A DNA stretch of 45,464 nucleotides from Stutzerimonas xanthomarina. GTDB taxonomy: Bacteria > Pseudomonadota > Gammaproteobacteria > Pseudomonadales > Pseudomonadaceae. A program made the translations under genes and the position numbers. The stretch lies in NCBI RefSeq assembly GCF_003935375.1, contig NZ_RHQM01000023.1:1-45464 (forward strand), in the 5' to 3' direction. Shown here in pieces: positions 1 through 8,706 of this stretch. Under the pieces are notes generated by a model. It saw only the letters and a program-made list of their open reading frames with translations. It was not told where the DNA came from and did not search any database. The stretch's first letter is position 1. Every line of letters begins with the position of its first letter.

Positions 1-3
1 CAA

Positions 4-495
4 ATGGTCACCCTAGAGGTTCGACAATTGATCTTTGAGCAAGTCGTTTTATTGATTGCCACTGGTTTCGGGCTGGGGTCTTTACCCTGGGTGCCTGGAA
101 CCTTCGGATCACTGCTGGGGATACCACTGGCGTGGTGGCTCTGGGGGCAGGCGCTGACAAGGCAACTGCTGGTCATCACCGCGCTGCTGGCGGTCGGCGT
201 TCCGCTGTGTCACTGGGCCTCGCGTTGGCTTGGAGGCGGTGATGCCGCGCAGATCGTTGCCGACGAGTACTTCGCCTTTCCACTGGTTTTTTTGGGAGTG
301 GCCACAACCCATCGATGGTGGCTACTAGGTGCGGGATTCGCACTGTATAGGCTTTTCGATATCACCAAACCGCCCCCCATTGATTTCGTCGAAACCATTG
401 GTGGTGGCTTGGGTATCGTTTTTGATGACGTGCTGGCCGCGCTATTGGCTTGGCTCGTTCTGCGTGGGACACAAGCAGTTTGGAGACGCCCGTAG
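4..495 (+). CDS. PgpA-family phosphatidylglycerophosphatase
   Basis: A 163-residue membrane protein of the PgpA family, whose members dephosphorylate phosphatidylglycerophosphate to phosphatidylglycerol at the inner membrane. The family signature is visible: GTFGSLLG near residue 33, an acidic VADEYF segment near residue 85, RLFDITKPPPID near residue 116, and GGGLGIVFDDVLAALLAWL near the C-terminus, where the Asp pair belongs to the active site. Several hydrophobic segments fit an integral membrane protein. It diverges from the housekeeping Pseudomonas PgpA I remember, notably in its short N-terminus, so it may be a paralogue. The first ATG lies three bases into the window, so an upstream start cannot be excluded. 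The next gene follows after about 220 bases without an obvious terminator. Confidence 0.82.
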   Translation: MVTLEVRQLIFEQVVLLIATGFGLGSLPWVPGTFGSLLGIPLAWWLWGQALTRQLLVITALLAVGVPLCHWASRWLGGGDAAQIVADEYFAFPLVFLGVATTHRWWLLGAGFALYRLFDITKPPPIDFVETIGGGLGIVFDDVLAALLAWLVLRGTQAVWRRP

Positions 496-719
496 CTCCA
501 GCTCAAAGTCACCCCTACCGACAGTGATTCTAGGCCCAGTCACTCCGCTGCTGTCTGAAACGTTGCATAGGCCAAGATGCTCTCGGCTACAGGTCGACAC
601 CTCGTGTGCTGCTTTCTAGGACGACCCACTGGTCGGCTGTCATGAAACAGGTCCAACCTGCATCAGGTCAGTGTATACCGGTAGCGGCCGGTCGGGCCGC
701 AGGCTCTCTGGAGATTTCG

Positions 720-2597
720 ATGTCGAAAAAGGCACTGACCCCGCCCTCTGCGGCCTTGCATTTCAATCCATTACGCGTGCAACTCGAACGGCTACGTAAC
801 GAGATGACGAGCGACGCCTGCCTGGCATCGCTGAAAAATATCCAGGTTCATGAGTGCTACAGGCAAAGCGCCGAGAACCTGCTGCAGTACCTATGTCTTC
901 GTCGCCATGACCTGCGCGAGTTACAAGCGCAGCTTGCCGAGATCGGTTTGTCGTCCTTGGGCCGCGCCGAGGCGGCAATACTCGCAGCTGTGACATCGGT
1001 GATGGGCGTGTTGCAGCGGCTCGAAGAGCCGAATACCCAAGAGCCCAAGGCCCCTGAGCGTGGTCTCCACGAGGGTGAGCGTCTATTGGCGGCTCACGCC
1101 GACGCGCTGTTTGGAAAGGCCCGTGGCACGCGCTCGATTCGAATCATGGTCACCCTCCCCTCTGAAGCGGCGCACAACCGCGACCTCATCGAAGCGTTGA
1201 TCAAGGAAGGCATGGATTGCGCGCGCATCAACTGCGCACACGATGACCCAGACAGCTGGCGTGCGATGATCGAGCATGTTCGTGCAGCGGAGAAAGCGCT
1301 TGGGCGCGAATGCAAGGTAGCGCTCGATCTCGCTGGGCCCAAGTTACGCACAGGCCCTATCGCAACGGCGCCAGGTGTAAAAAAGGTACGGCCCACGCGT
1401 GATTGCTATGGGCAAGTCATCAGCCCCGCCCACGTTCGTATTACCTGGGCGACGGCAGCCATAAACGAGTCCGATACCGACCCATGCTTGATGGTTACAA
1501 GCGATAAAGCGCTGGCAGTCCGTGCTGGCGATACGCTTAGGTTACGCGATGCGCGCGGCTCGAAACGAAAGATGAAGGTCATCGCGTCTGATGAGGAGGG
1601 GTGCCTGGCGGAGCTGAAGAAAACGGCCTACTTCACAGACGGCAGGCAGATCAAACAGCGTCGGGCAGGCAAGACACTGGGACGAATGCGCGTTACTGGC
1701 TTGCCGCCGCGCGAGCAGCATTTGACCCTGCGGGTTGGCGACCTGTTGGCGCTGACCGCTGACGACCAACCTATCGATCCACCGAGCAACGACAATGCCG
1801 AGACCGCAAGGATAGGCTGCACACTACCGCACGTATTGGCGGCGGTCGCAGCGGGCGACCCTGTTTGGTTCGACGATGGCAAAATTGGGGCGCGGGTGGA
1901 GAAAGCGTCTGCCGATGCGCTGATCTTGCGCATTACCCAAATCGCACATGCAAGCGGCCGCGCCAAGCTGGCAAGTGACAAGGGCATCAACTTCCCAGAC
2001 AACGCCCTCCCAGTCCGAGCACCGACCGAGGACGATATTGAAACACTGGCGTTTGCGGCGAAACACGCCGATATCGTTCAGATGTCGTTCGCAAACAGCG
2101 CCGAAGACGTGATTGAATTGATTGATCATTTGGAACGACTGGACGCGACGCACCTTGGAGTAGTGTTGAAAATCGAGACCCGTGCCGGATTCGAAAACCT
2201 GCCCAAGATGCTGCTCGCCGGCATGCGATTGCCACGATTTGGCGTCATGATCGCCCGGGGCGACCTGGCCGTAGAGACCGGTTTCGAACGTTTGGCCGAA
2301 ATTCAGGAAGAGATGCTGTGCCTGTGTGAGGCAGCCCATGTACCAGTGATATGGGCAACCCAGGTTCTTGAAAGCCTGGCTAAGAAGGGAGCGCCGGCGC
2401 GCTCAGAAATTACCGATGCAGCCATGAGCGTTCGTGCTGAGTGCGTAATGCTCAACAAGGGGCCATACATTCTTAAGGCGGTGACAACCCTCAATGACGT
2501 GCTGCGCCGCATGCGGGAGCATCGCGCGAAGAAACGGGACTTACTTCGCTCGTTGCAAGTGGCTGGGCGGCAGGATGCAACCGGGGCGCTAAGCTGA
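720..2597 (+). CDS. Atypical pyruvate kinase lacking the C-terminal domain
   Basis: About 625 residues. Pyruvate kinase transfers phosphate from PEP to ADP. The barrel motifs are recognisable: IMVTLPSEA and ARINCAHDD at the start, KVALDLAGPKLRTGP, DIVQMSFANS, VVLKIETRAGFENLP carrying the catalytic Lys, MIARGDLAVE, and VIWATQVLESL. The usual SGETAKGxYP segment is replaced by MLNKGPYILKAV, and the chain ends about 35 residues later, so the C-terminal allosteric domain of classical enzymes is absent. About 130 helical residues precede the barrel, and an enlarged B-domain-like insert follows the LAGPK motif. The ATG at 720 is preferred over an in-frame start at 606 because GGAG at 710-713 sits six bases upstream. 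The substrate has not been shown; it could be a kinase-like paralogue rather than a glycolytic enzyme. Confidence 0.8.
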   Translation: MSKKALTPPSAALHFNPLRVQLERLRNEMTSDACLASLKNIQVHECYRQSAENLLQYLCLRRHDLRELQAQLAEIGLSSLGRAEAAILAAVTSVMGVLQRLEEPNTQEPKAPERGLHEGERLLAAHADALFGKARGTRSIRIMVTLPSEAAHNRDLIEALIKEGMDCARINCAHDDPDSWRAMIEHVRAAEKALGRECKVALDLAGPKLRTGPIATAPGVKKVRPTRDCYGQVISPAHVRITWATAAINESDTDPCLMVTSDKALAVRAGDTLRLRDARGSKRKMKVIASDEEGCLAELKKTAYFTDGRQIKQRRAGKTLGRMRVTGLPPREQHLTLRVGDLLALTADDQPIDPPSNDNAETARIGCTLPHVLAAVAAGDPVWFDDGKIGARVEKASADALILRITQIAHASGRAKLASDKGINFPDNALPVRAPTEDDIETLAFAAKHADIVQMSFANSAEDVIELIDHLERLDATHLGVVLKIETRAGFENLPKMLLAGMRLPRFGVMIARGDLAVETGFERLAEIQEEMLCLCEAAHVPVIWATQVLESLAKKGAPARSEITDAAMSVRAECVMLNKGPYILKAVTTLNDVLRRMREHRAKKRDLLRSLQVAGRQDATGALS

Positions 2598-3194
2598 AGG
2601 CTGCTGAAGGAAGGTGTCGCGGTCACTGGCAATGGTGTTCAGCAGTGCTTTTCTTCGAGTTATCACCCGTCTGCCACTCGTATCTGCAGGCCCCATCCCA
2701 CCCATATGGACGGGATTTGACAGCACTTGGCTCGCCGATACTCGACAGCAACCTGCGGGCTCGTCCGGCTTTTTGGTTACGCCGCATGCGCGACCGGACC
2801 CGGTTCTCCCACCTGCGTTTTGGACTTCGCAGAGCGTGGAGACGCATCGAGCAAAAGTTGGAAGAGCGGCGTTCGAGGGTAGCCGACTGAGAGGTATGAG
2901 CGTGGCTGTGGAAGGAGCACCAGCCGGGCGAGCCGATTGACGCTGGCTTGCTTCGCTTCGAGCGTGCGGGCCCCGTCGCGACCCAGGAGACACTTATCTT
3001 TGACGCACTAAACCACAGCGCATCGCGACACTCGCTGGTTGTCGCCCCCCTGCTTTGTAGGCGCCCCCAAATCTCAAAGTAAAACCTTGTTGAATGTCCG
3101 GTTCTGGCCGGGAAGCTGCCTGTCGTCATTGGCTGCAATCGGCCAAAACCGGTCACCGATGTTAGGTTAGCCAGGCGCGCCCGAGGCTGGCTTC
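2598..3194. other. Gene-poor interval with a dispersed repeat
   Basis: About 600 bases between the convergent pyruvate kinase and LysR genes. Several open frames cross it on both strands, but none shows a recognisable domain or a convincing ribosome binding site. The only structured element seen is the dispersed repeat at 3099-3144, which is also found at 11234-11279. Confidence 0.55.
3099..3144 (-). repeat. Dispersed 46-bp repeat, copy A
   Basis: Read on the minus strand this begins GGCCGATTGCAGCC and continues with TGACGACAGGCAGCT, ending CGGCCAGAACCG. It matches 11234-11279 on the plus strand at 38 of 46 positions without gaps. Similar sequences are, from memory, scattered between genes in Pseudomonas genomes. 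The two copies bracket the tartrate locus in opposite orientation. Confidence 0.7.
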
Positions 3195-4109
3195 TTAAAC
3201 TGAAGCATAAAAGCCATCGCTGTTGAGGCTGAAGAACTCGCGCAGATGCTCAATGAAGAAAGACACCTTCGCAGACAGGTTTAGGCGCTCAAGGTAAACG
3301 GCGTAAATATCTGCAGGCGGTGTTTCGTAGTCTGTCAGCACCTCCACCAAGCGGCCGTTGCTCAAGTAGTTGGCGAGGTTCCATTCGGCGCGCATCAGAA
3401 TACCGTGTCCCTCCAACGCCCAGTTCAAGGCCACTTCCCCATCGTTTGTGCTGAGGTTGCCTCGAACCTTTATCGCTTCGCTCTGTTTCCCCCGGCTGAG
3501 TCGCCACACGCCAAAGGCTGAATCGTTCTGGCGCAGCACGATGCAGTTGTGCTGCATCAGATCTTTTGGGGTTAGAGGGTGACCATGAGTAGCTAGGTAT
3601 GACGGAGCAGCACAAAGCTTGCGCCGGTTCGCCGCAATCTTTCGTGCGATAAGCCGGGAGTCAGGCAAGTCGCCGAAGCGAATAGCGACGTCGATGGCGT
3701 CGTCCGGCAAGTTGATTGGCCGATCACTCAAGTGGAGTTGCACATCAACCTCCGGATAGCGCCGGACGAAGGAAGAAATGGCTGGGCAGACATGTGTGCG
3801 TCCGAAACCTAGAGGGGCATTAACGCGCAGAAGGCCCTTGGGAAGGGCACGGCTGCTGGACACTTGGCGCTCCATTTCCTCGATCTCTCGAAGGATGCGC
3901 TGAGCGCTGTCCAGATACAGCTCGCCTTCAGCTGTGAGGCTAATGCTACGCGTGGTGCGATTCAGCAGCCGTACACCGAGGCGCTGCTCCAACTGTGCCA
4001 GTCGCTTGGATACCGCCGGGGGCGTCAGATTGAGCTCACGCGCGGTTGCCGCAAGGCTGCCCAAACGGACGAGCTGGGAAAAGAAGGCGAGCTCAGATAC
4101 AGGGTTCAT
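3195..4109 (-). CDS. LysR-family transcriptional regulator (DmlR-like)
   Basis: A 304-residue LysR-type regulator. The N-terminal winged helix-turn-helix spans about residues 1-60 (FFSQLVRLGSLAATARELNLTPPAVSKRLAQLEQRLGVRLLNRTTR) and is followed by a linker helix and the periplasmic-binding-protein-like effector domain. The overall pattern resembles the DmlR subgroup, which senses hydroxy-dicarboxylates. It is divergent from the tartrate dehydratase genes, which fits control of that block by tartrate or malate. An 8-6-8 dyad lies at 4126-4147, 17 bases upstream of its start codon, and is the likely binding site, also allowing autoregulation. The ligand is inferred from context only. Confidence 0.9.
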   Translation of the reverse strand: MNPVSELAFFSQLVRLGSLAATARELNLTPPAVSKRLAQLEQRLGVRLLNRTTRSISLTAEGELYLDSAQRILREIEEMERQVSSSRALPKGLLRVNAPLGFGRTHVCPAISSFVRRYPEVDVQLHLSDRPINLPDDAIDVAIRFGDLPDSRLIARKIAANRRKLCAAPSYLATHGHPLTPKDLMQHNCIVLRQNDSAFGVWRLSRGKQSEAIKVRGNLSTNDGEVALNWALEGHGILMRAEWNLANYLSNGRLVEVLTDYETPPADIYAVYLERLNLSAKVSFFIEHLREFFSLNSDGFYASV

Positions 4110-4125
4110 AGTTAACTTTAAAGAA

Positions 4126-4147
4126 ACAATGAAGTTAATTTCATTGT
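4126..4147. promoter_or_regulatory. Probable LysR operator
   Basis: A perfect inverted repeat, ACAATGAA-N6-TTCATTGT, with an AT-rich centre (GTTAAT). It contains a T-N11-A type core and lies just upstream of the divergent LysR gene, the usual place for an autoregulatory/activation site of this family. It is about 440 bases from ttdA, further than usual for direct activation of that gene. Confidence 0.65.
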
Positions 4148-4587
4148 ATTACACGCCTCAAGGAAAACCATTACTTTGTCCCCTACGCACTAGTGCTCAG
4201 CTCAATCGTTCTGCGAGCGAGGTGGGTGTCGACGTGCAGCAGGCAGCTATCGGTGCTGCCCCATTCTTGCTCAAAACAATAATTTTGGAGGAAGAGCATG
4301 GCCAGACGACTTCATGCGAGTTATGCGTCCGCAGCTTCTATGCGCGGGCCGCAGATATGGAGCTTATGCGCCTTGTGAGGCCAGCCTCAACCGCGCTCCG
4401 GTGAGCCCGCCGAGCTTGCCTACTCCGAGCACGCGTTCATGGCTACGGCAAGAAGTCACACCGCGCCCCGCGCGGCGCACCACCCAGCCTTCGTGTCTAG
4501 TCCAGGCAATTCGGTTCGGATTTGTTTTGCCTAGCTACGCAACGATGCACGCCCATTAGCTTTTGATGCAGATGAGGAAAACAAAAA
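4148..4587. other. Long divergent intergenic region
   Basis: About 440 bases between the LysR operator and ttdA. Short open frames occur, but none has a convincing ribosome binding site or recognisable domain. The ttdA leader contains GAGGAAA about ten bases before its ATG. No clear sigma-70 promoter or terminator could be assigned. Confidence 0.4.
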
Positions 4588-5487
4588 ATGGATAACGAAT
4601 TAGCTGTCCAGTCGCTGACTGACGTGATGGCAAAGTTTACCGCTTACATTGGTAAGCGCCTGCCGACCGACGTTAAAGAAAAGACGGCCAAATTGCGTTC
4701 AGCGGAGACCAATTCGCTGGCCATCGAAATCTACGACTCGATGGCCGAGAACCAAGACTATGCGGACAAGCTAGACCGTCCCAGCTGTCAAGATACCGGG
4801 GTAATCCAATACTTCATCTCTGCCGGTGCGAAGTTCCCGCTCCTTGGCGAGCTGGAGGACATCCTTCAGAACGCTACCCTGGAGGCGACGAAGAAAGGGC
4901 CGCTGCGTCACAACGCGGTAGAGACTTTCGACGAGAAGAACACCGGCACGAATACCGGCTCGAAGATTCCATGGCTAGATTGGGAAATCATCCCCGACGC
5001 CGATTACGCGCTGATTGACGTCTATATGGCAGGTGGCGGTTGCACTCTTCCAGGTTCAGCCAAGGTATTGATGCCCGGTCAGGGTTATGAGGGCGTGACC
5101 GAGTTTGTATTCGATGTAATTACCTCTCGCGGTATCAATGCTTGTCCTCCGCTGCTAGTGGGAGTCGGGGTGTCCACCTCGGTAGAGACAGCGGCTCGCC
5201 TGTCCAAGCGCGCAATTCTGCGCCCGGTTGATTCCAGCCACCCGAATGAAAATGCCGCAATGATGGAGAAGCTCCTTGAGGAAGGCCTCAATGAGATCGG
5301 CATTGGCCCGCAGGGGCTGAGTGGTAACAGCAGCGTGATGGGGGTCAACATCGAGTCCTCTGCGCGTCACCCCTCCACAATAGGCGTTGCTGTCTCAACC
5401 GGTTGCTGGGCGCATCGGCGCGGCAAGATTCGCATTAATGCCGACCTGTCTTACGACATCCTTTCTCATGAAGGAGTAGTTCTGTGA
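4588..5487 (+). CDS. ttdA: L(+)-tartrate dehydratase, alpha subunit
   Basis: A 299-residue alpha subunit of the iron-sulfur class I fumarase/tartrate dehydratase family, which with TtdB converts L(+)-tartrate to oxaloacetate and water in the cytoplasm. Three cysteines in conserved settings are likely ligands of the 4Fe-4S cluster: Cys67 in SCQDTG, one in GGGCTLPG, and one in [10 protein letters not shown] near the C-terminus. The AGGGC and TNTGSKIPW segments are typical of the family. The stop codon overlaps the GTG start of the beta subunit by four bases (GTGA), indicating translational coupling. A fumarase-like activity cannot be excluded, but the split two-subunit form and the tartrate neighbours favour tartrate dehydratase. 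Confidence 0.9.
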   Translation: MDNELAVQSLTDVMAKFTAYIGKRLPTDVKEKTAKLRSAETNSLAIEIYDSMAENQDYADKLDRPSCQDTGVIQYFISAGAKFPLLGELEDILQNATLEATKKGPLRHNAVETFDEKNTGTNTGSKIPWLDWEIIPDADYALIDVYMAGGGCTLPGSAKVLMPGQGYEGVTEFVFDVITSRGINACPPLLVGVGVSTSVETAARLSKRAILRPVDSSHPNENAAMMEKLLEEGLNEIGIGPQGLSGNSSVMGVNIESSARHPSTIGVAVSTGCWAHRRGKIRINADLSYDILSHEGVVL

Positions 5488-6092
5488 AAAAGATTCTTTC
5501 CACTCCGATCAAGGATGAAGACCTGGCGGCGCTCAATGTTGGCGACATCGTTTACCTGACTGGCCAGCTGGTAACCTGCCGCGATGTGGCGCATCGGCGA
5601 CTAATCGAGCTCAAGCGCGAGCTACCAGTCGACCTGCGTGGCGGAGCGATCTTCCACGCCGGGCCGATTGTGCGTAAGAAAGACGATGGCAGTTTCGAAA
5701 TGGTATCCATCGGCCCTACCACCAGTATGCGCATGGAGAAGTTCGAGAAGGCCTTCATCGAGCAGACCGGAGTCAAGCTGATTATCGGCAAAGGGGGCAT
5801 GGGCCCGGAAACCACGACTGGTTGCTTAGAGAACAAGGCGGTTCATGCGGTGTTCCCTGGTGGCTGTGCGGTACTGGCAGCAACCAAGGTGGAAGAGATC
5901 GAGCGTGCTGAATGGCAGGATCTCGGTATGCCAGAAACCCTATGGGTAAATCGCGTGCGCGAGTTCGGCCCCCTGATCATCTCCATCGATACCAAGGGCA
6001 ACAACCTGTTTGAGCAGAACAAGGTGCGCTTTAACGAGCGCAAAAGTTCGGTGATCGAGAAGATCAATAGCCAGGTGCGGTTCATCAAGTAA
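5484..6092 (+). CDS. ttdB: L(+)-tartrate dehydratase, beta subunit
   Basis: A 202-residue beta subunit of the tartrate dehydratase/fumarase C-terminal family. Visible motifs include [20 protein letters not shown] near residue 20, [18 protein letters not shown], and IGKGGMG near residue 100. The family's substrate-binding residues lie in these conserved segments. It starts with GTG at 5484, overlapping the ttdA stop, with AAGGAG at 5471-5476 as ribosome binding site. A strong hairpin follows 14 bases after the stop codon. Confidence 0.9.
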   Translation: MKKILSTPIKDEDLAALNVGDIVYLTGQLVTCRDVAHRRLIELKRELPVDLRGGAIFHAGPIVRKKDDGSFEMVSIGPTTSMRMEKFEKAFIEQTGVKLIIGKGGMGPETTTGCLENKAVHAVFPGGCAVLAATKVEEIERAEWQDLGMPETLWVNRVREFGPLIISIDTKGNNLFEQNKVRFNERKSSVIEKINSQVRFIK

Positions 6093-6106
6093 TCCATCCC
6101 TGCAAG

Positions 6107-6136
6107 GGCTTTCACGGCTGTCACGCCGTGAAAGCC
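6107..6136 (+). terminator. Strong hairpin after ttdB
   Basis: A perfect 12-bp stem, GGCTTTCACGGC with GCCGTGAAAGCC, closed by a six-base loop. It begins 14 bases after the ttdB stop. No T-run follows, so it may be an mRNA-stabilising or processing hairpin rather than an intrinsic terminator. Confidence 0.5.
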
Positions 6137-6276
6137 GCTGGCGCCAAACCGCTGAACAGCGGATCTCATCTTTCACCTATTCCGGGCATGGCCGACGGCG
6201 AATCGTTCCGGCTACCCACACCCTTGGGCACAAGTCCTGAGGACGGTTGCCCAGCACTCGATCTGGGAAATAGACT

Positions 6277-7143
6277 ATGAGCGCATCCAGTCACCACGAG
6301 CTGCGCAATGTGTTTCGCACGCTGCTCGCTACTCCTACATGTCATCACACTGCCTCGGTCTTCGATCCACTGTCGGCTCGCATCGCTGCTGATCTTGGTT
6401 TCGAGGTCGGAATTCTCGGTGGCTCGGTCGCGTCTCTTCAGGTTCTAGGCGCACCAGACATCGCCCTGATCAGCCTAAGCGAGTTCGCAGAGCAGGCGAC
6501 GCGCATCGGCCGAGTCATGCGCCTTCCGGTGATTGCCGATGCTGACCATGGCTACGGCAACGCCCTTAACACCATGCGTACAGTTGCAGAGCTGGAGCGA
6601 GCGGGCGTGTCGGCGCTGACAATCGAAGACACACTGCTACCTGCCCACTTCGGCCGCAAATCGTACGACCTGATTAGCGTCGAGGAAGGTATCGGCAAGT
6701 TGCGCGCAGCCCAGGCTGCGCGTGTGGATAGTGCTCTTGCGATAATCGGACGCACAAATGCTGGTGCGCAGACGCTGGAAGAGGTAATCCAACGAACTCG
6801 CGCCTATCAAGACGCTGGCGTTGACGCCATATGCTTGGTTGGAGTTAAGGACTTCGATCAGCTCGAAGTGATCTCCGATGGCTTGCAGATTCCTTTGATG
6901 TTGGTCACCTATGGCAATCCGGATCTACGAGACGACCGGCGCTTGGCCGAGCTAGGTGTACGCATCATCGTAAACGGCCACGCTGCATACTTCGCGGCGA
7001 TCAAGGCGACCTATGACAGCCTTAGCGAACAACGCGGTATCGCCGTCGATAGCAACCTCACCGTTTCGCAGTTGGTGGCTCGATACACCAACCCGGATAA
7101 CTACGTAACCTGGGCGCGGGAGTACCTCAACCTCAACGAATAG
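6277..7143 (+). CDS. Oxaloacetate decarboxylase (PEP mutase/isocitrate lyase superfamily)
   Basis: A 288-residue enzyme of the phosphoenolpyruvate mutase/isocitrate lyase superfamily, closest in pattern to the Pseudomonas oxaloacetate decarboxylase type (PA4872-like), which releases CO2 from oxaloacetate to give pyruvate. Visible elements include [17 protein letters not shown] near residue 45, the metal-binding stretch [15 protein letters not shown] near residue 87, and [11 protein letters not shown] near residue 110. The cysteine-containing loop typical of lyases acting on isocitrate or methylisocitrate is absent. It sits directly after tartrate dehydratase, whose product is oxaloacetate, so the two steps form a tartrate-to-pyruvate route. 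The ribosome binding site is weak. Confidence 0.85.
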   Translation: MSASSHHELRNVFRTLLATPTCHHTASVFDPLSARIAADLGFEVGILGGSVASLQVLGAPDIALISLSEFAEQATRIGRVMRLPVIADADHGYGNALNTMRTVAELERAGVSALTIEDTLLPAHFGRKSYDLISVEEGIGKLRAAQAARVDSALAIIGRTNAGAQTLEEVIQRTRAYQDAGVDAICLVGVKDFDQLEVISDGLQIPLMLVTYGNPDLRDDRRLAELGVRIIVNGHAAYFAAIKATYDSLSEQRGIAVDSNLTVSQLVARYTNPDNYVTWAREYLNLNE

Positions 7144-7505
7144 ACGTGCACCGGCATATAAAGCCTTTTGTATGCTGCACAGTCGATCCACCGGCGCCGC
7201 ACCTCTTGCGGCGCATCGTTACCCGTCTTTCAGCGAAGGCCCAGCACAGGCCGTCTCGGCCACTGTGCCCCTGGCGCTGCTTCCCCTCATCGCTGGGTTC
7301 CAGCTGCATGTTCCTGCTCAACGGCATTGCCGCACTGCCAGCTAGTCCAGCGGGCTGAGACCCTCCATTGTTGGCTCGATATTGATAACTTCAATTCACT
7401 AAAGTTGTGATTTTAAGGCGATCAATCTGTTTGTTTTCACTGCTTATACTCGGCTCGTCGCAGCATCGCAGTCATCCTCCTTAATAAAAACAAGTGGAGC
7501 GCAGC
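7144..7505. other. Intergenic region before the tartrate dehydrogenase gene
   Basis: About 360 bases with no credible gene. It becomes AT-rich from about 7380. It contains a weak dyad at about 7386-7405 (AACTT-N10-AAGTT) that could be a second regulator site, but the match to the operator at 4126-4147 is poor. The downstream ATG at 7506 is preceded by a short purine stretch. Confidence 0.35.
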
Positions 7506-8564
7506 ATGAAGACTTACAACATCGCAGCCATTCCTGGCGATGGCATCGGCACTGAAGTAATTGCCGCTGGCTTGGAAATCCTCGAAAGCTTGGCCCAGCG
7601 CATGGGTGGCTTCAGTTTTAATGTCACGCATTACCCTTGGGACTCTGAGTTCTATATCGAGCACGGCCACTACATTCCCGAAGGTGGGTTGGCCGAAATC
7701 CGGAAGGCTGATGCGATCTTCTTCGGCGCCGTCGGTAGCCTAAAGGTTGCTGATCATGTCTCGCTTTGGGGGCTCCGCCTGCCCATCTGCCAAGGCTTTG
7801 ATCAGTATGCCAATGTGCGTCCGGCGCGCGTGCTACCTGGTGTAAAGAGCCCGCTTCGCAATGGCCAAGCTATCGATTGGGTAATCGTGCGCGAGAACTC
7901 GGAGGGCGAGTACTCCGGCAGTGGCGGCCGGGTTCATCAAGGCCTGCCGATCGAGGTTGCCACTGAGGTTTCCACTTTCACCCGCGTAGGGGTCGAGCGC
8001 ATCCATCGCTTTGCCTTTGAACTGGCGCGCAGTCGTCCCGCCAAGCATCTGACTTTAGTGACCAAGTCGAACGCCCAGCGCCACGGAATGGTGCTCTGGG
8101 ACGAGGTATTCACTGAAGTGGCGAAGGACTATCCGGATGTGCATACCAACCGCGAACTAGTGGATGCGGTTACTACCACAATGGTGCTGAAGCCTGAAAA
8201 GCTTGACGTCATCGTGGCCACAAACCTTCATGCCGATATCCTCTCGGATCTGGCCGCAGCCCTTTCTGGCAGCCTGGGGATAGCGCCAACGGCCAATCTC
8301 AATCCCGACCGAACCTTCCCGTCGATGTTCGAGCCCATTCACGGCTCGGCCTTCGATATCACTGGAAAGGGCATTGCCAACCCCATCGCGACTTTTTGGA
8401 CTGCGGTGATGATGCTTGAGCATCTCGGTGAGAAGAAAGCCGGTGAGCACCTGATGCATGCGATTGAGGAGGTTACTGCCAGTGGCCTGCATACCCCTGA
8501 TCTGGGTGGTACTGCCACGACTCGACAGGTGACCGATGCAGTTCTAGCGGCACTTGCACGCTAG
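7506..8564 (+). CDS. ttuC: Tartrate dehydrogenase/decarboxylase, D-malate dehydrogenase
   Basis: About 352 residues of the isocitrate/isopropylmalate dehydrogenase family. The start ITYPGDGIG-type nucleotide region appears as IAAIPGDGIGTEV at residues 6-18. Other family marks are VRPARVLPGVKSPL, IVRENSEGEYSG, the NLHADILSDLAAAL metal-binding segment, and EPIHGSAFDITGKGIANP. The YPWDSEFY segment and NSEGEYSG motif resemble the tartrate/D-malate branch (TtuC/DmlA), which oxidises L-tartrate, oxidatively decarboxylates D-malate to pyruvate, and decarboxylates meso-tartrate to D-glycerate using NAD and Mn or Mg. The ATG at 7506 is chosen over an in-frame GTG at 7494. Its neighbours (tartrate dehydratase and glycerate kinase) support this assignment. 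Confidence 0.88.
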   Translation: MKTYNIAAIPGDGIGTEVIAAGLEILESLAQRMGGFSFNVTHYPWDSEFYIEHGHYIPEGGLAEIRKADAIFFGAVGSLKVADHVSLWGLRLPICQGFDQYANVRPARVLPGVKSPLRNGQAIDWVIVRENSEGEYSGSGGRVHQGLPIEVATEVSTFTRVGVERIHRFAFELARSRPAKHLTLVTKSNAQRHGMVLWDEVFTEVAKDYPDVHTNRELVDAVTTTMVLKPEKLDVIVATNLHADILSDLAAALSGSLGIAPTANLNPDRTFPSMFEPIHGSAFDITGKGIANPIATFWTAVMMLEHLGEKKAGEHLMHAIEEVTASGLHTPDLGGTATTRQVTDAVLAALAR

Positions 8565-8629
8565 AAACCGAGCGTCGAAGCGTCGCGACCTCGTCGCGCG
8601 CAATAGTTATCCGAAGTCACTCGCTGCTC

Positions 8630-8655
8630 TGCCTGGCGTTCAGACGCGCCAGGCA
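8630..8655 (+). other. Hairpin between ttuC and the permease gene
   Basis: Inverted repeat TGCCTGGCG-N8-CGCCAGGCA, 50 bases before the permease start. It lacks a clear T-run, so it may attenuate transcription or protect the mRNA. Confidence 0.4.
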
Positions 8656-8706
8656 TCCATTACAAAAATAACCATATGGAGCCTCCTGAACCAAGGAGGG
8701 AACCGA

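Noticed and set aside
2623..3156. 177-codon open frame on the minus strand between the pyruvate kinase and LysR genes
   Set aside because: It runs through the dispersed repeat, has no recognisable domain or ribosome binding site, and its composition looks like random translation.
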